A DNA stretch of 64,000 bases from Elysia crispata (taxonomy: Eukaryota; Mollusca; Gastropoda; Plakobranchidae), in the NCBI GenBank assembly GCA_033675545.1, contig JAWDGP010004062.1:1163501-1227500 (forward strand). Direction: 5' to 3'. Positions within the stretch are counted from its first letter, which is position 1, and each line of letters opens with the position of its first letter. The notes beneath the pieces are model-generated. The model did no database searches and was not told the origin of the DNA. It saw only the letters and a program-made list of their open reading frames with translations. Shown one piece after another: positions 1 to 11,261 of the stretch. The position numbers and the translations under genes were made by a program.

Positions 1-2839
1 TTTACTGAACACTAGACTTACTGATTTGTGTCAAATTTGTTGAACAGAACAATTGTCCCACAATTTTTTTTCTTAAGTAAAGATCAGCTTACCTTGATAA
101 ATTCATTTCGCTTGAGTTTATTCTTTTATTCTATTTCATTATTTTTTAACAAAAAAATCATTCTATGTTACTGACTTTTTACAGCGCAATCTCGTAAAGT
201 TTGCATTTACGTTTCTTATGATCTGTAAGTTTATAAAAGTTTTTTGTTCCTCCTACGCCTTGATTTTCAAAATTGTCATCTCAAGTTCTTCTTGTTCCAA
301 AACATATATAAAAAGGTAGGGTTTATCCTAATTGTTTTTAGACAGTATATTATTGTGGTTTTGGAAAGCCGCAGAGAACTCTATTTTAATAAAAACGAAA
401 ATAACAAAAAGTTCAGTTGTAGAATGTAATGAATCGATATAAGACACAGCAGAGGTATGTAAGTTAAACAGCGTTAATTAAGGTGAACTTATGACGCGAC
501 TTTCATGTGCATTTTGTGTTAACAGCTTTCCAACACGTTCGGGTAAAAAATCACGTCTATGCAGTGGCTGGTTTATTTATTTCTAGATAGAAATAATCTT
601 GTTTTGACATCTGAACAAGTATTATGCCAGAACAGTGCAAGGGGAAAGCTTCTTGATTTTCCCATGGCTTTTTTTTTGTCTATTAAATTGTATACGTTTA
701 GGAAAGAAGGAGTTATGATTATTCTTTCGGGTAATAAATTTCATCGACGTAAAAAAACCTTCGCCCTAATAACATGTCAGAAACCTCATCAGAATGTGAA
801 AAATAATACGAGCTGTAATGACCTTTATGCGCTCTGATACTCTCCTCAGCCAGGTGTAAAACAGCACAACTGAGGTCCTCCTTTATTTGGTCATGAAAAA
901 AAGAATAAAGCTACAATTTGATGCTAAAATCTCAACAAGGAACTTCTTTTATTCATATTGCTGAAGGCAAAGCGGCCATTAGCAAGACTTAGTGTTGATG
1001 TTATCAATTTATAATGGTGTTAGCCATGTTCTCTCTGAGAGGCAATGCAACTCTAAGTGAAGGGTTCGAAAACGACAAAGACCAAGCACTTTTTGGCCAT
1101 TTTTATTTTTTTTTTACTTTTTTTTTCTAGCCACTGATAAATCCAAATTTAGACTTAAGATTTACAAATTTTATTTATATTCGATTAGTATGCCTCGTAT
1201 TGTATAATACCTACGCTTTGCATAATTATTTGGAAAGAAAGTATTTGCGTGTAGAGATTAAAAAAAATGTTATCATTGTTACATGGGTCTCGTATTTGAT
1301 ATCATGTTCCCAGCTATACTTTAGTTTTCTTCCATAACAACACCATTTTAAGCAGTATTCTCCTGGATTCAATATACACACGGACGCAAGTTATATAGAT
1401 TTTGTTCTGATGCTTAAGTAAGATTGTTTGTTGTTGAATGTAGAAACAAGTATTTATATCATTAAGTTTATGGTTATTTAGAGCACATACCTTGTCCTGC
1501 AATTACCCATCAGTTTCTATGGTTGAAAATACACATTGGCTGAATGAGAAAAATAAATGATTCAGTTAGCTTATATTTACATTAGTTTTATTAAGGATGA
1601 CTTATTTTGCTCCTTGATAGTTGTGCTATTAGGTTTTTTTATCGTTTACTAGTTTGTTTGCTCGGGGTTTTTTTTCGTTTATTGCTAGTATTTATATTTA
1701 TTTTAAGTAGTGTGGGTATTGAAATATTTACAGGAACTGATGCACAAGACCTTTCCTTTTCTTTTGTTGACTATTACGTGGTTGATCACGATGGAAATAC
1801 ATATTAATTAAGACTCTTTTTTATTAAAAAATTCTATCAGCCCTAAAATAAGAAAAGTTTGTATATTTAGTTTACTTTTCTAATATTATTAGACCGTTCA
1901 GTTTAAACAAAAAAAAATTTAAAATAACAACATTTGTGATAACATAACCATACAATGATAGTCTTCGTTTTCAAGATATCTCTTTTGTTTTCTTTATACA
2001 GCAGCATACATTCTTTTCTTGGGAGACATAACATTCGGTCGAAAGATATTTTTTGTTGCTTTGTTTCTATAGAACCCAAAAATGTTGCGAAATCTGTCAG
2101 TAACTTCACAGTAGCGTAAATAATGCTGCGAGGTTCCTTGCGTCGTTTGAATAAAGCCAATCACATTTCCTGTTGTTTCCGGGTCAATAGTCCGTGAGAC
2201 CGTATTACTTTTAGCATGGGACTAACGGATGTGATCGGAAGTGTTGTAGAAGGGTTTGATGTTGAAGCCGACCCTAGGGTTGCTAATACGGACCGCATCA
2301 AATATTCCTTTCTATCTGATTCGTTCATTTTTTTTATAATAAGAGCGTAGCCCGGTGCAAAATTTCTGGACTGTGTTTAATGACTTTCAGATTTTGGTTG
2401 AACATATATTTTGACCCACACGAAAATGGGATAGTCTCCTATTTTGATCGATATAAAGCTTTCTTAAATTCAGGAAATTGTTAAAATCGCTGTTCTTTTA
2501 GGCATTGGTAGTATTACTTTATTACCTCGATTTATTGTGAGTCAGTGATTGTAAAACAGAGCTAAATCTGAATTCTTATCTATGAATCTGAGACGCGAAT
2601 AACGCACTTCTCACCTTTTCGTCTTCAGCGAATCTAGATACAGTCTGTTTGAGACTGGGCTCAGCCATAACAGTAAAAACTCATTTCCTGATACGTCAGA
2701 GCATGTCACAAGTCAGTATAAGTTGACACGATAAAAGTAATTCTTCAAATACTGAGTATTTTTCAAGTACAGATTGAGCAATATTTAATTTCTTGATAGG
2801 CTTCATCGATTTCATTCTACTGGTCATTAGAACAGGATT
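1..2839. other. AT-rich stretch without recognisable gene
   Basis: Open frames here are short (60-92 codons), begin at arbitrary codons and show no domain, signal peptide or splice-site support. Homopolymer A and T runs are common. I see no RNA gene or known repeat. Confidence 0.6.
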
Positions 2840-2945
2840 GTGGTGCTTGGGCTTGTTGTTAGATTTTAGACATTCGGGATTGGAGAGTGAGAGTTCGAAT
2901 CCTAACTGGACCAGTTGCGGCTTTGAGAAAGACTTGACTCTTGTC
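2840..2945 (+). repeat. possible tRNA-derived SINE fragment
   Basis: GAGTTCGAATCCT at 2891-2903 matches the RNA polymerase III B box (GGTTCGANNCC) closely. An A box upstream near 2840-2865 is poorly preserved. This fits a decayed tRNA-related SINE head; a chance match is possible. Confidence 0.35.
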
Positions 2946-3950
2946 AATCAGCTATAAATCGACACTATGAATATATACGTGTAAAATCAGTAAAATGCCA
3001 TTTCAGTTACATTACATTAGGGCAGCAATTTCGACAAACTTTTCCTCTGTGAGTCCTTTAAGGGACATTTATAAAGGACGTAAAGTTCTTTAGCTGGAAA
3101 GCGCTGAAAGATATAAAGTTCCAAATTATTTTTAGTTTATTCACATTCTACTTTCATACAATTCGTATTAGCTTTGACTTTAAGTCTCAGTTGCTTTCGT
3201 TTTTCCTTGCAAGGCTACTTTGATGGTACTAGAGCACAAAAGGAAAGCATTATAATATGGGCTTTTAAGAGAACAATATTCCTCATTCGTTAAATAGAAA
3301 CAAAAACATACATTCTTAAAGCAATGTCTTAATCTTTATATTATTTCGATTTTATTTCCATATGCGTTCAAAACAGTGAACCCAATAAATTGAAAACCAA
3401 TATTTGCAAAATGTTTGTCACATTTCTGTGATGATGAAGGGGTATCGTATGATATCATGCAGGAATATAAACATAATGAAGAGAATAAATATATGCAAAT
3501 AATAAGTGCATCCGTATATTCAGCCCTTTATATGGTACACAGCTGCAACGGTCTAGATATTATTATTAGGCCCCCCTTTAGTTTTTCTCTTTTAGAACGT
3601 CCCTATCACAGCAACAGAAATCTTTTTGAATGTTTGACATAGTTGTACGGTTTTACTTTAAGCAATAAAGATTTTTAATGCATTCCCAAATATTAAATTC
3701 TTTTTATTTCTTTTCTTTCAGACGAATGCAGAGTCCGGTAGTATAAATTTCTCCATCAGGATTCTCAAAAAACGTGTCGGAACAACAACAAAAAAGCGCT
3801 ATAATTTCTATGAAATAGGCACATCTAGATCTGTCAAAAAGTAGAACAGAAATCATCAGCATGCAGAATAAAAAGATTAAATCAGACGTTGATTGGGCTT
3901 CAATTTATTTTTCAAACAATTCAAAAGTTGTAATCTTGCTCACCTAAATG

Positions 3951-3953
<3 letters not shown>
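2946..3953. other. unannotated AT-rich stretch
   Basis: No ORF with recognisable homology, no splice-bounded exon candidate and no repeat unit noticed. Confidence 0.55.
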
Positions 3954-4000
<47 letters not shown>

Positions 4001-4007
4001 TTTATAT

Positions 4008-4050
<43 letters not shown>

Positions 4051-4111
4051 CACACACATATATATATATATGTGTGTATATACATATATATGTGTGTGTG
4101 TGTATGTGTGT
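3954..4111. repeat. compound (TA)n/(CA)n/(TG)n microsatellite
   Basis: Alternating TA runs are interrupted by CACACACA blocks and later TGTGTGTG blocks. CA blocks on one side face TG blocks on the other (about 4047-4080), so the tract can fold as an imperfect hairpin. Confidence 0.95.
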
Positions 4112-6109
4112 ATAAAAGGACGCGTTTTAGTACTTTTACTCTGTATTCTTCTTTTTGTTTTTTTTAAGATTATCTGCTATCGGTATTCCTTTGAAAAAAA
4201 CAGGTACCGCAACCTTGTCAGGAGAAACTGAGATGCCTTAGGGTGTAATCCATTCGTGCTTCTCGAGAGCGAGAAAACCTTTAAGTCATGCGCGCTGTCA
4301 GATAGAGTAACTGAGATCTGACCGGATTAACAAAAGCAGCATTCTAGGTTAGGCACTGAGCTGTTGTGAGCCATGGCGGGCTTTGCATAATTATTTCTGA
4401 CTCAGAGGAAAGAAGCCGTAACTATACATGTGTTTACTTCACTATCTAGATTCGCTGATTTAACTCAATTTTGAAAAGGTGCAAAAATAATAACAGATCT
4501 TATGTTCATGGACAAAAAATCAGGTTATATTGGAGAATTCATTTTTAGAAGATCTTGACTTTCTTGCCATCTACATACTTACTTCTGTTTAAAAAAGATG
4601 TGTTTGGTCCAAAAATGGCTTTTGAAGAGAACACTGTATACCCTTTTAAATATTTTTAAAGAACTTCGGCTGTGCCCACATTTCAACAAACAGAGAGACA
4701 GACAGACAGACAGTAACATAACGGTTGTCGCCCATACCATCTGTTTATAGGGGTAACTAACGTTGCAGTGATGATATGATTTATAGACCGTGACATGCTT
4801 AATTATAATACATGTAGACTTCAGTAGTTTCGATACATGTAAAATTGAATCGTAATTATTTCGAAGGATGATGTACATGTAAAGATAGAAGTGTAAAGCA
4901 GTTTGATATTGTAATGAGCGCTAATTTTAGTGCAGATTATGATTAAAGTTTGATAGCGGTTGCAACGATCTTACCAGATGGGTAATGTTGGATCATCGCT
5001 TGGTTGAGTGGCTAATCGTTAAACTTATTTTTTGTATATGCACTTGTATGAGATTGCGTGTTTTACACAGTGATTTTGCAATTTTCTTTCAGCGGCCATA
5101 TGAGAGCTACTGACTGGGTTGTCCTTTTCTAATTCTTACCTTTAAGTTTGAATTTTGAGTTTGGTTTTTAGTTCTTATTTTTAGTTTGGTTTAAATTGGG
5201 TTCTAGTTTCAGACTGGATAAGTTTTTGTATCTTAAAGTTTGTTTTCTCGACTGCAATAAAATAAACGATAAAAACTTACATCAGTATAGTTTTATTTCC
5301 TGCACACTTACCTGTCGTGCCTTACCACTAGCCACATTACTCATTAGTTTGTCATACTTGGTAGCTTAGTTGGAATTCGCTAAGTTTACTATGAAAACAA
5401 AACGAATTCCTGGCGTTGTCGGACAACTTACACTTTCATAAATACAGAAAACATTTCATAATTTAGCACACCGAAACTGTAGAGAGGAGAGACAAACTTT
5501 ATTGAGTAGGGAGTAGGCATATTGTCAACATTGGACAATTTGCAGGGTTGTTTCTGGTGTCTATAGTGCGTACCACTACTGCAACTCAAACACACACTTT
5601 CGGGGTTTTCTTTTAAGGCAATATATATATATATATGTACCATATGTTTTTACAGTTGATCATTTATTAAACTCCGTCATAAGAAAACCAAACAAATAAT
5701 GATGATATTCTCCACATCGCTTTACCACGACAATATTCAAAATTTTTAAAGACAGGCCTCTGATTGAAGAAGACTTATAACATACCTTTAAAGTCCTAGC
5801 AATAGCCCTGGCTATCACATTCTTGCCTGAAATAGGACGAAACACTACACATGAAGTGATTGAGTGCATGCAGAGGTTGGGATAATGTGCAGACAGAAGA
5901 AGAATACATTTGTCGAAGAAAGAAAAGAATCGATTTGCAGTAAATAAAAAACTAAAACTGTAAAGAATGAAATAAATATGTCCGCACAGGAAGAGAATAT
6001 GCATATACCTTGATAGAATATAGGATGATATTATTTCTAGATAAAAGAAGACCTTTGTCGTAGTAGTACCCCCAGTAGCGCTTGCTCCAACTGCTCCGTG
6101 AAGACTTAC
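4112..6109. other. region 3' of the Toll-like receptor locus, no supported gene
   Basis: Nothing here is convincingly coding. A 41-nt minus-strand interval (5786-5826) is flanked by a plausible acceptor (CTATTTCAG) and donor (GTATGT) and could be a further exon of the receptor, but its phase does not fit the preceding exon. A short (TA)n run is at 5622-5637. Confidence 0.4.
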
Positions 6110-6165
6110 AGCATCAAAAGCTATCGCTAGTTTTATCTGGTATATGTCGGCATACAGGTAAACCA
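6110..6165 (-). pseudogene. probable TIR domain exon 3, one base short
   Basis: The acceptor GGGACAG and a strong donor GCT/GTAAGT bound 56 nt. Read in phase 0 it begins WFTC and then hits a stop. In the next frame it gives ADIYQIKLAIAFDA, which continues a TIR box-3-side helix. A 57-nt ancestor would be phase 0 at both ends, so a single-base deletion explains both the frame break and the length. This is inference from phase and sequence character. Confidence 0.5.
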
Positions 6166-6323
6166 CTGTCCCAGTAGTCCGATAACAGATTGCACTTCAC
6201 CTCGTTCAACCTAGAGGATGTCCAGACTGAGGAAAACCACTGACCCTTCAGTACAGACAATGTCTCCAGTACCCGGATGTAGCTAACTGTGACAAAAGAA
6301 CGCGACTCTGACTATACCGTTAC

Positions 6324-6503
6324 CTGAAAAATCTCTGGCGTGAGAAAGACCAACGTCTTGTTGGTGCTGGCAACAGCGCCGGCTATACTTGATGCTAGCG
6401 GTCCTCCGGCAAAGTCGATCTCTCCCAGTACAGTGGTGAGGCCCATCTGGTGCAGTCGGGGAAGAATTAGATTTCTCATAGTGCGTCGGAGTCTGTGGTT
6501 TTC
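6324..6503 (-). pseudogene. TIR domain exon 2 (helix A to BB loop and strand C)
   Basis: This 180-nt exon encodes 60 codons and is flanked by acceptor GCTGTGCAG and donor CAG/GTAACG, phase 0 at both ends. Spliced after AFITYDQ it gives a good TIR core: an amphipathic RLRRTMRNLILPRL helix, strand LTTVLGEIDF, a loop with AGGPLASSIAGAVAS in the BB-loop position, and strand TLVFLTPEIF. This exon itself is undamaged, unlike its neighbours. The TIR domain recruits adaptor proteins of the MyD88 type by homotypic contact (family knowledge). Confidence 0.85.
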
Positions 6504-7525
6504 CTGCACAGCGTCAGAAACATATTGTCAAAGTCTTAAGGGAAGTTGGTGGTGTAATGTGTACATATATTTTGCATTTTTGTTGATATATAAAAAGGCT
6601 AACGTCAGTACAGTCATGCTTTAAGCTTTGCCCTCATCTGTTGGGAAGGTAGCATTCAAAAAGACGACAAGCTCAGACTGGACAGAGTTGTAAGAAAACC
6701 AGGGGGATAGTAGGTAAAACACAGGACGACCTAGACACATTGCTCCGACGTACGACAAACAAAATGTTAGATCCCATGCATCCTCTGCATAAAGAATATG
6801 ACTGCAGACAGATAGAGTGTAGCGTAATGGTAGGTACAGGACGCTTAAAACAAGAACAGCTAGACTCAAACTACTTTCTAACAAAATCAATTTACTTTTC
6901 AATGATAAATATTAAAGGTGAAGACTGGACAATAAGTGTATAAATAGACTTGTACCACTAGGCGTACAGAAAACTAAGTGCAATATCTATTTCATATATA
7001 AAACAAAATATCATAAGTTTCACTCATTAAGTTCTTTAAAATTTCAGATGTCATTAAATTAAATAAAACCATTATTAGTATACACTCTATTTACTTATCT
7101 ATTTATTCATTTATTTATACATCTGGGTTTTTATCAAACGTATTTATGACTTTACATGTTAATGGGCATGTCAATTTTTGAATTTCCCCAAAAGGGATGA
7201 ATAAAGTATATCTTATCTTATCATATTGATAAATTTTTAGTGAATTTCTATTAGAAAGGTGACACTTAGAGTGATGTGCTGTAAAGGGACTATGACATCC
7301 GAAATGTATTATCTATAGTTGACATAATATATGGGATTTGTAACGGTGTAAACATTTTCGTAAATACGATGAATTTCTTTGATCAGATACGAACATGGAT
7401 CTGAGCTGATCAAGCAAAAAATGTAATGTTTTTATTTATACTTTTCTTGGGGTCTCCTCAATGGATCTTAAAAAGTTCTTTCCGGACAATGATAAAATTT
7501 ATACTTTGAAGCTTTGTTCTCCTAC
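6504..7525 (-). other. phase-0 intron inside the TIR domain
   Basis: The donor GTAGGA follows AFITYDQ and the acceptor GCTGTGCAG precedes ENHRLRR, so the intron separates TIR box 1 from the rest of the domain in phase 0. It contains a retroelement-like 3' tail (about 7141-7225). A minus-strand open frame at 6621-6879 behind a good acceptor (TCTGTCTGCAG) has no clear homology. Confidence 0.75.
7141..7225 (+). repeat. retroelement-like 3' tail with TCTTATCTTATC end
   Basis: The end, GAATAAAGTATATCTTATCTTATC in two parts, resembles the short-repeat tails of non-LTR retroelements and their SINEs. A related segment with the same ATGGGCATGTCAATTTTTGA-like core and TCTTATCTTAT end lies at about 17752-17833. 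Confidence 0.4.
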
Positions 7526-10109
7526 CTGGTCATATGTAATGAAAGCCTGAGCTATGGGCCTGTATGTGAGATAAGTTGAGCCGATGTGAAGCCGACTTCT
7601 GCCCATGTAGTACAGGTACTTCCATTGCCACCTTTTAAAGTGATACAGACCAAAGGCGAACAGACATCCTAACAACAGGAAAAAAGCCAGAAGCACGCCA
7701 GCAAAAATAGGCTGGACAATGCAATGAAGCTCAAGTTCTTCAATGACCTGTGCAAGCCCGGCGTAACTGACATAAAAACCATTTTCGAGTTGACACCTGA
7801 AAGAGACGACGCCCTCGAAGATTTCAGGACGGTCAAGGAGGAAGTTGAGAAAATGCAAGGTGTCGCAATTACACAGAAATCCGTTATTTCCGCTTATATT
7901 CACGATAAACTTTTGGTTAATAGTCTTTATTTCAAAAAGTTGATTGCATGTTGACTCAGAAAGAGCAGTGAGCAAGTTGTTGGAGAGATCCAGAATTAGA
8001 AGCTTGCGATTAAAGGTAAGAATTGGCAGAAATGTGTTGAATGCGTTGTTTGAGAAATTTAATACTTGCAGAGTTTCATTGTTTTTGAAGGCAAACTCTG
8101 AGATGTGTTTTAAATAGTTGCTACTTAGGTCCAAAATTTTGAGGTGAACAAGTTCAGAGAAGATAATACCTTCAGTGTCATTGGAAAGCGGTTCTCCTAA
8201 TCTATTCATGGAAAGTAATAGAGTTTTAATGCTTGGTGTTTGAGTAAAAAAGTAGGGATTCAGCCTGTAACACTGGTTTCTGGAAAGATCAACAGTTTAT
8301 AGCGAAGTCAAACCATATATGGGACCCCCAAAACATTTCACACCATTTTCAGAAAAATCCACAACTTTTACGACATTTTTTGTTGAGAATCTTATGATTG
8401 GTATGTCAAAATGTAGTTTGATATCACTAGCATATGCTTTCATAAAGTTAGAAGGTAGAGACCAAACAATGTAGGAATATTTGTTATCACCGCAAAACTC
8501 TACGGATTCTGTATATTTTTCGTGGAATATTTCCGTTGGGGCGGCTGTTGAAGAAGAAGAAACTGTTGTTAAAAAATGAGGATAAATTTCTTTTCTCGCA
8601 ATATTTTTATATTTATGTAATGATTTTGTATGCCCACTTTGCTCATATTTACTTTCAGTCCTTCGACATCCCAAACAGTTTCGGCATGAATTTATCTTTC
8701 GGTATGAATTTTTTTTCTTGACGTACTTATAATGCAGTTGATGTGATATGTCAACTGTTTTAAGATTAGGTAATTGGTTAAGAGCTAAAAGTGCAAAAGC
8801 CTGCACAATATTATTCCGACGAACACTAATGTATTCTATACTTTTGGGTAGATCAAGGATAGCTCCAGGATATACGTTAAATATTCGATTTGATTCGGCA
8901 ATTAAAGCTTTCAAGTTTGTACTTTTAAGATATTGAAATGTTTTACTATTTAAAATCATGCAAACAGAAGAAAATCATTCAACTATTCTGCTTATATTTA
9001 GGATAGTTAGGTTGGAGTTTTGGAGACCCCGTGAAGCATTTTTGAAACCCTCTATTGACAGTCCACGGTTCGAAGTTAAATCGAGACTATATATGTTCTT
9101 CACAGGATCAAAAAAAGATGGAGGTATGAAGCTTATAGAACAAGCAACCATTTTCAAGTGCAAAAGTCTAAGAGAGGGGAGATTGGTCAAGAAATCCTCA
9201 GGCAAACTCGACTGGAATGAACAGAAGCTTCCGACTCCTGACATAAAATTGATGTATGAAAGATTTGACAGAGATGAAAAGCCTGGACCAAGCGAGCGGG
9301 GATACCCGTCCAACCACAGGTATTCTAACGTGGGCACGTGAGATAGCGCCTGGTCAGGGTACGTGAAGTCGTCTGGTAGGTCTGGTTGGTTGCCCCCAAG
9401 GTGGAGATGGGTGAGAGAGGTCAACCCATGAAAAGCTCTGGTCTCGAATGTCCAAGGTTGATATTGTTTTTACTAAGATCAAGGATTTGAAGCTTTTTGA
9501 GGTTGGCAAACAGTTGAGGAAAAAGCTTACCGATTGCATTGCCTTGTAAACAAACCTCTCTAGCAGTAAAGGGAAGAGGGGGTATTTCTGTCAGTTTCCT
9601 ATTAGAACAATCAACAATGTCAACTATCTTCTCTTAGCGGTATTTACAGCTACATTTTGATGGACAGATGCTTCCAATGATCATAATAAAATTTGGATGA
9701 GGCGTTTCTTTGGGTGGCGACAGATGTGATAGTTCCAGGCTATCGAATGTCCATGTTTTATGTTCATTAACAAATTTCTGCGATCTACTCGAGAAATTTG
9801 GTGACTCGTTTTGATTAACGAATCTATGTGACCTGCTAGAATCATGTCGCACAGCAAAGTTCTGTGATTCTCTAGGGGAAGCCGATGGGACGTGCTGGTT
9901 TGAAAATCTCGGAGATCTACTATAGAACTTTAATGATTCATAGTTGGTTGAAGATGTCATAGCTCTCTCAGAGGATCTTGATAGTTTGCTGTGGGCTCCT
10001 ATTGAGTGCAACAGGAACGAGCAGAATATGAGCTGGCAGGACTCCAAGTAAAACATCATTGCTCCTTTTTGAACAATACTAGTCTTTGAGTCCTTCAGCT
10101 AATGATGTC
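7526..10109 (-). pseudogene. TLR exon with ectodomain, TM helix and start of TIR
   Basis: The acceptor GCTTTTCAG ends at 10110, leaving about 50 nt of 5' leader before ATG 10059-10057. The first ~22 residues are hydrophobic (signal peptide). Residues ~25-130 are Ser/Arg/Asn-rich with a repeated RSxRFxNQ-like motif. CPSKCSC (Cys 132, 136, 138) forms the N-terminal cap. LRR cores include LQILDLSKNNI, LTSLTHLHLGGN, IYSLDLTSNRG, IEYISVRRNNI, LKILDLSSNYL, LQVLNFSNNAF and LLILDLSNNLL. The C-terminal cap (FLCNCDTLHFLNFL plus two later Cys) lies at about 7721-7888, and the membrane helix at 7640-7711, followed by basic FKRWQWK. The exon closes with the TIR opening AFITYDQ and donor CAG/GTAGGA at 7526/7525. 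If translation ran past the donor it would stop at 7499. Lesions are three in-frame stops and one frame change. Confidence 0.85.
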
Positions 10110-11261
10110 CTGAAAAGCAATTATATATAATAATTAAGTTGCATGCGGATAATGTGTAAGAAAATGCTTTCATCTTATACTTTACATTGATTACTTCAAA
10201 ACAAAATGGTGAGGAACATAAAAAGAGGCACTCTTATATAAACACTACTATTAAACTATATAACCGTATTAAAGTAAAGTTGAATTAAATTACATTGTCT
10301 TGAAATTATAGTTGTTTTGTTGTTGAACTTCTGTTTTTGAGATATTGAACATAAACAGAACTGGTGCCACCTCATATTAAACTAAAGAATGATTGAAGTT
10401 CTTTATCATGCAAATTTCTTGAGATAATTAAGAAACACCAACCCAGGTATTTCAATTCACTACACAAAGCTAAAGTATATCGGAGTATTCAAATATCTAA
10501 GGGAAACAAATTACAAACCACTAAAACAAGAAACAGTTTCAACTTCATAAAACCTTTAATGATTGCGAAATCACACATATTAACTTAAAAAAAAACCATC
10601 AAGAAATCGATTTTATTGTTGATTGCGAGGCCTGGAAAGGTGGAAACGCTCGAAGCAAAAATTATTTCTATCTACGTCTTATAAGGGTAAGTTTCACCAA
10701 TAGACGAATTAATAAGAGCAAACAAGCAATTTGGGTTTACATTAAGATGCAGGCAGAGCTGTCGTCGATGGTCTGTTTCGAGTGGTCAAAGAGGATCAAA
10801 GATAAATTTGTGAATTTGTTCAGATATAAACATTTCCGTGTAACGTCAAACCTGTCACGACGCTGATGAGTAAAAGATAACTGACATATAAATTAATAAT
10901 GTTGTCAGTTGTTAAGAAAGGATTCTTTGATTGGATACGAATGCATCATGAACTATACGCAAAAACTTAGGCTAGAATGATTTAGAATGCGCTTCTATAG
11001 ACATGTGTTTTAAGGGCACAAAGATTAAAAAAACAAAAATAAAAAAAAGAGCATACGCGCTTTCTCCACACGAAATAATCATACATTAAAAAACGGTTGT
11101 TGAATAGAGATATTATATTAATTTTATAGTACCCTTACACAACAAGCTGCTAATAAGTTTCTATATCATCAGACAGACTTTATTTTCAAAACTACAGTAT
11201 TCATTTTTTTCACATTGTAGAAGGACACTACCAGAATAGACATACGTCAGAGAAAAAAATC
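10110..11261. other. upstream region / 5' intron of the TLR locus
   Basis: A clear acceptor at 10111-10110 implies an upstream non-coding exon, which I could not locate. No TATA-box promoter or other element can be assigned with confidence. Confidence 0.4.

Larger units (their letters stand above)
6110..10109 (-). pseudogene. Toll-like receptor (LRR + TM + TIR), disrupted
   Basis: Toll-like receptors bind ligands with extracellular leucine-rich repeats and signal through a cytoplasmic TIR domain. In order this locus shows a signal-peptide-like N-terminus (ATG at 10059), a Ser/Arg-rich segment, a Cys cap, about 16 LRRs, a C-terminal Cys cap, one membrane helix and a TIR domain split by introns. 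It is broken: in-frame TAA at 9634-9636, a frame change between about 9425 and 9475, in-frame TGA at 8975-8977, in-frame TAA at 8297-8299, and an apparent missing base in TIR exon 3. Reading resumes in the same frame after each nonsense codon, and splice sites and the TIR sequence remain clean, so decay is recent. Alternatives are a null allele or assembly errors. The three stops are not at homopolymers, which argues against simple sequencing slippage. The 3' end of the TIR domain was not located. The TLR family call is firm; the exact member is unknown. Confidence 0.85.

Noticed and set aside
5786..5826. Possible fourth TIR exon encoding KNVIARAIARTLK
   Set aside because: Splice sites look plausible, but the phase does not follow exon 3 and 41 nt is very short. 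Left as a note only.
6621..6902. 93-codon minus-strand frame behind a good acceptor in the TLR intron
   Set aside because: No convincing TIR or other homology, no matching donor, and the flanking exons already join in phase without it.
7440..7500. GKNFLRSIEETPRKV-like peptide just past the TLR exon, reminiscent of TIR box 2
   Set aside because: It lies beyond the donor and a stop, and the true TIR continues in the spliced exon at 6324-6503. Treated as chance.
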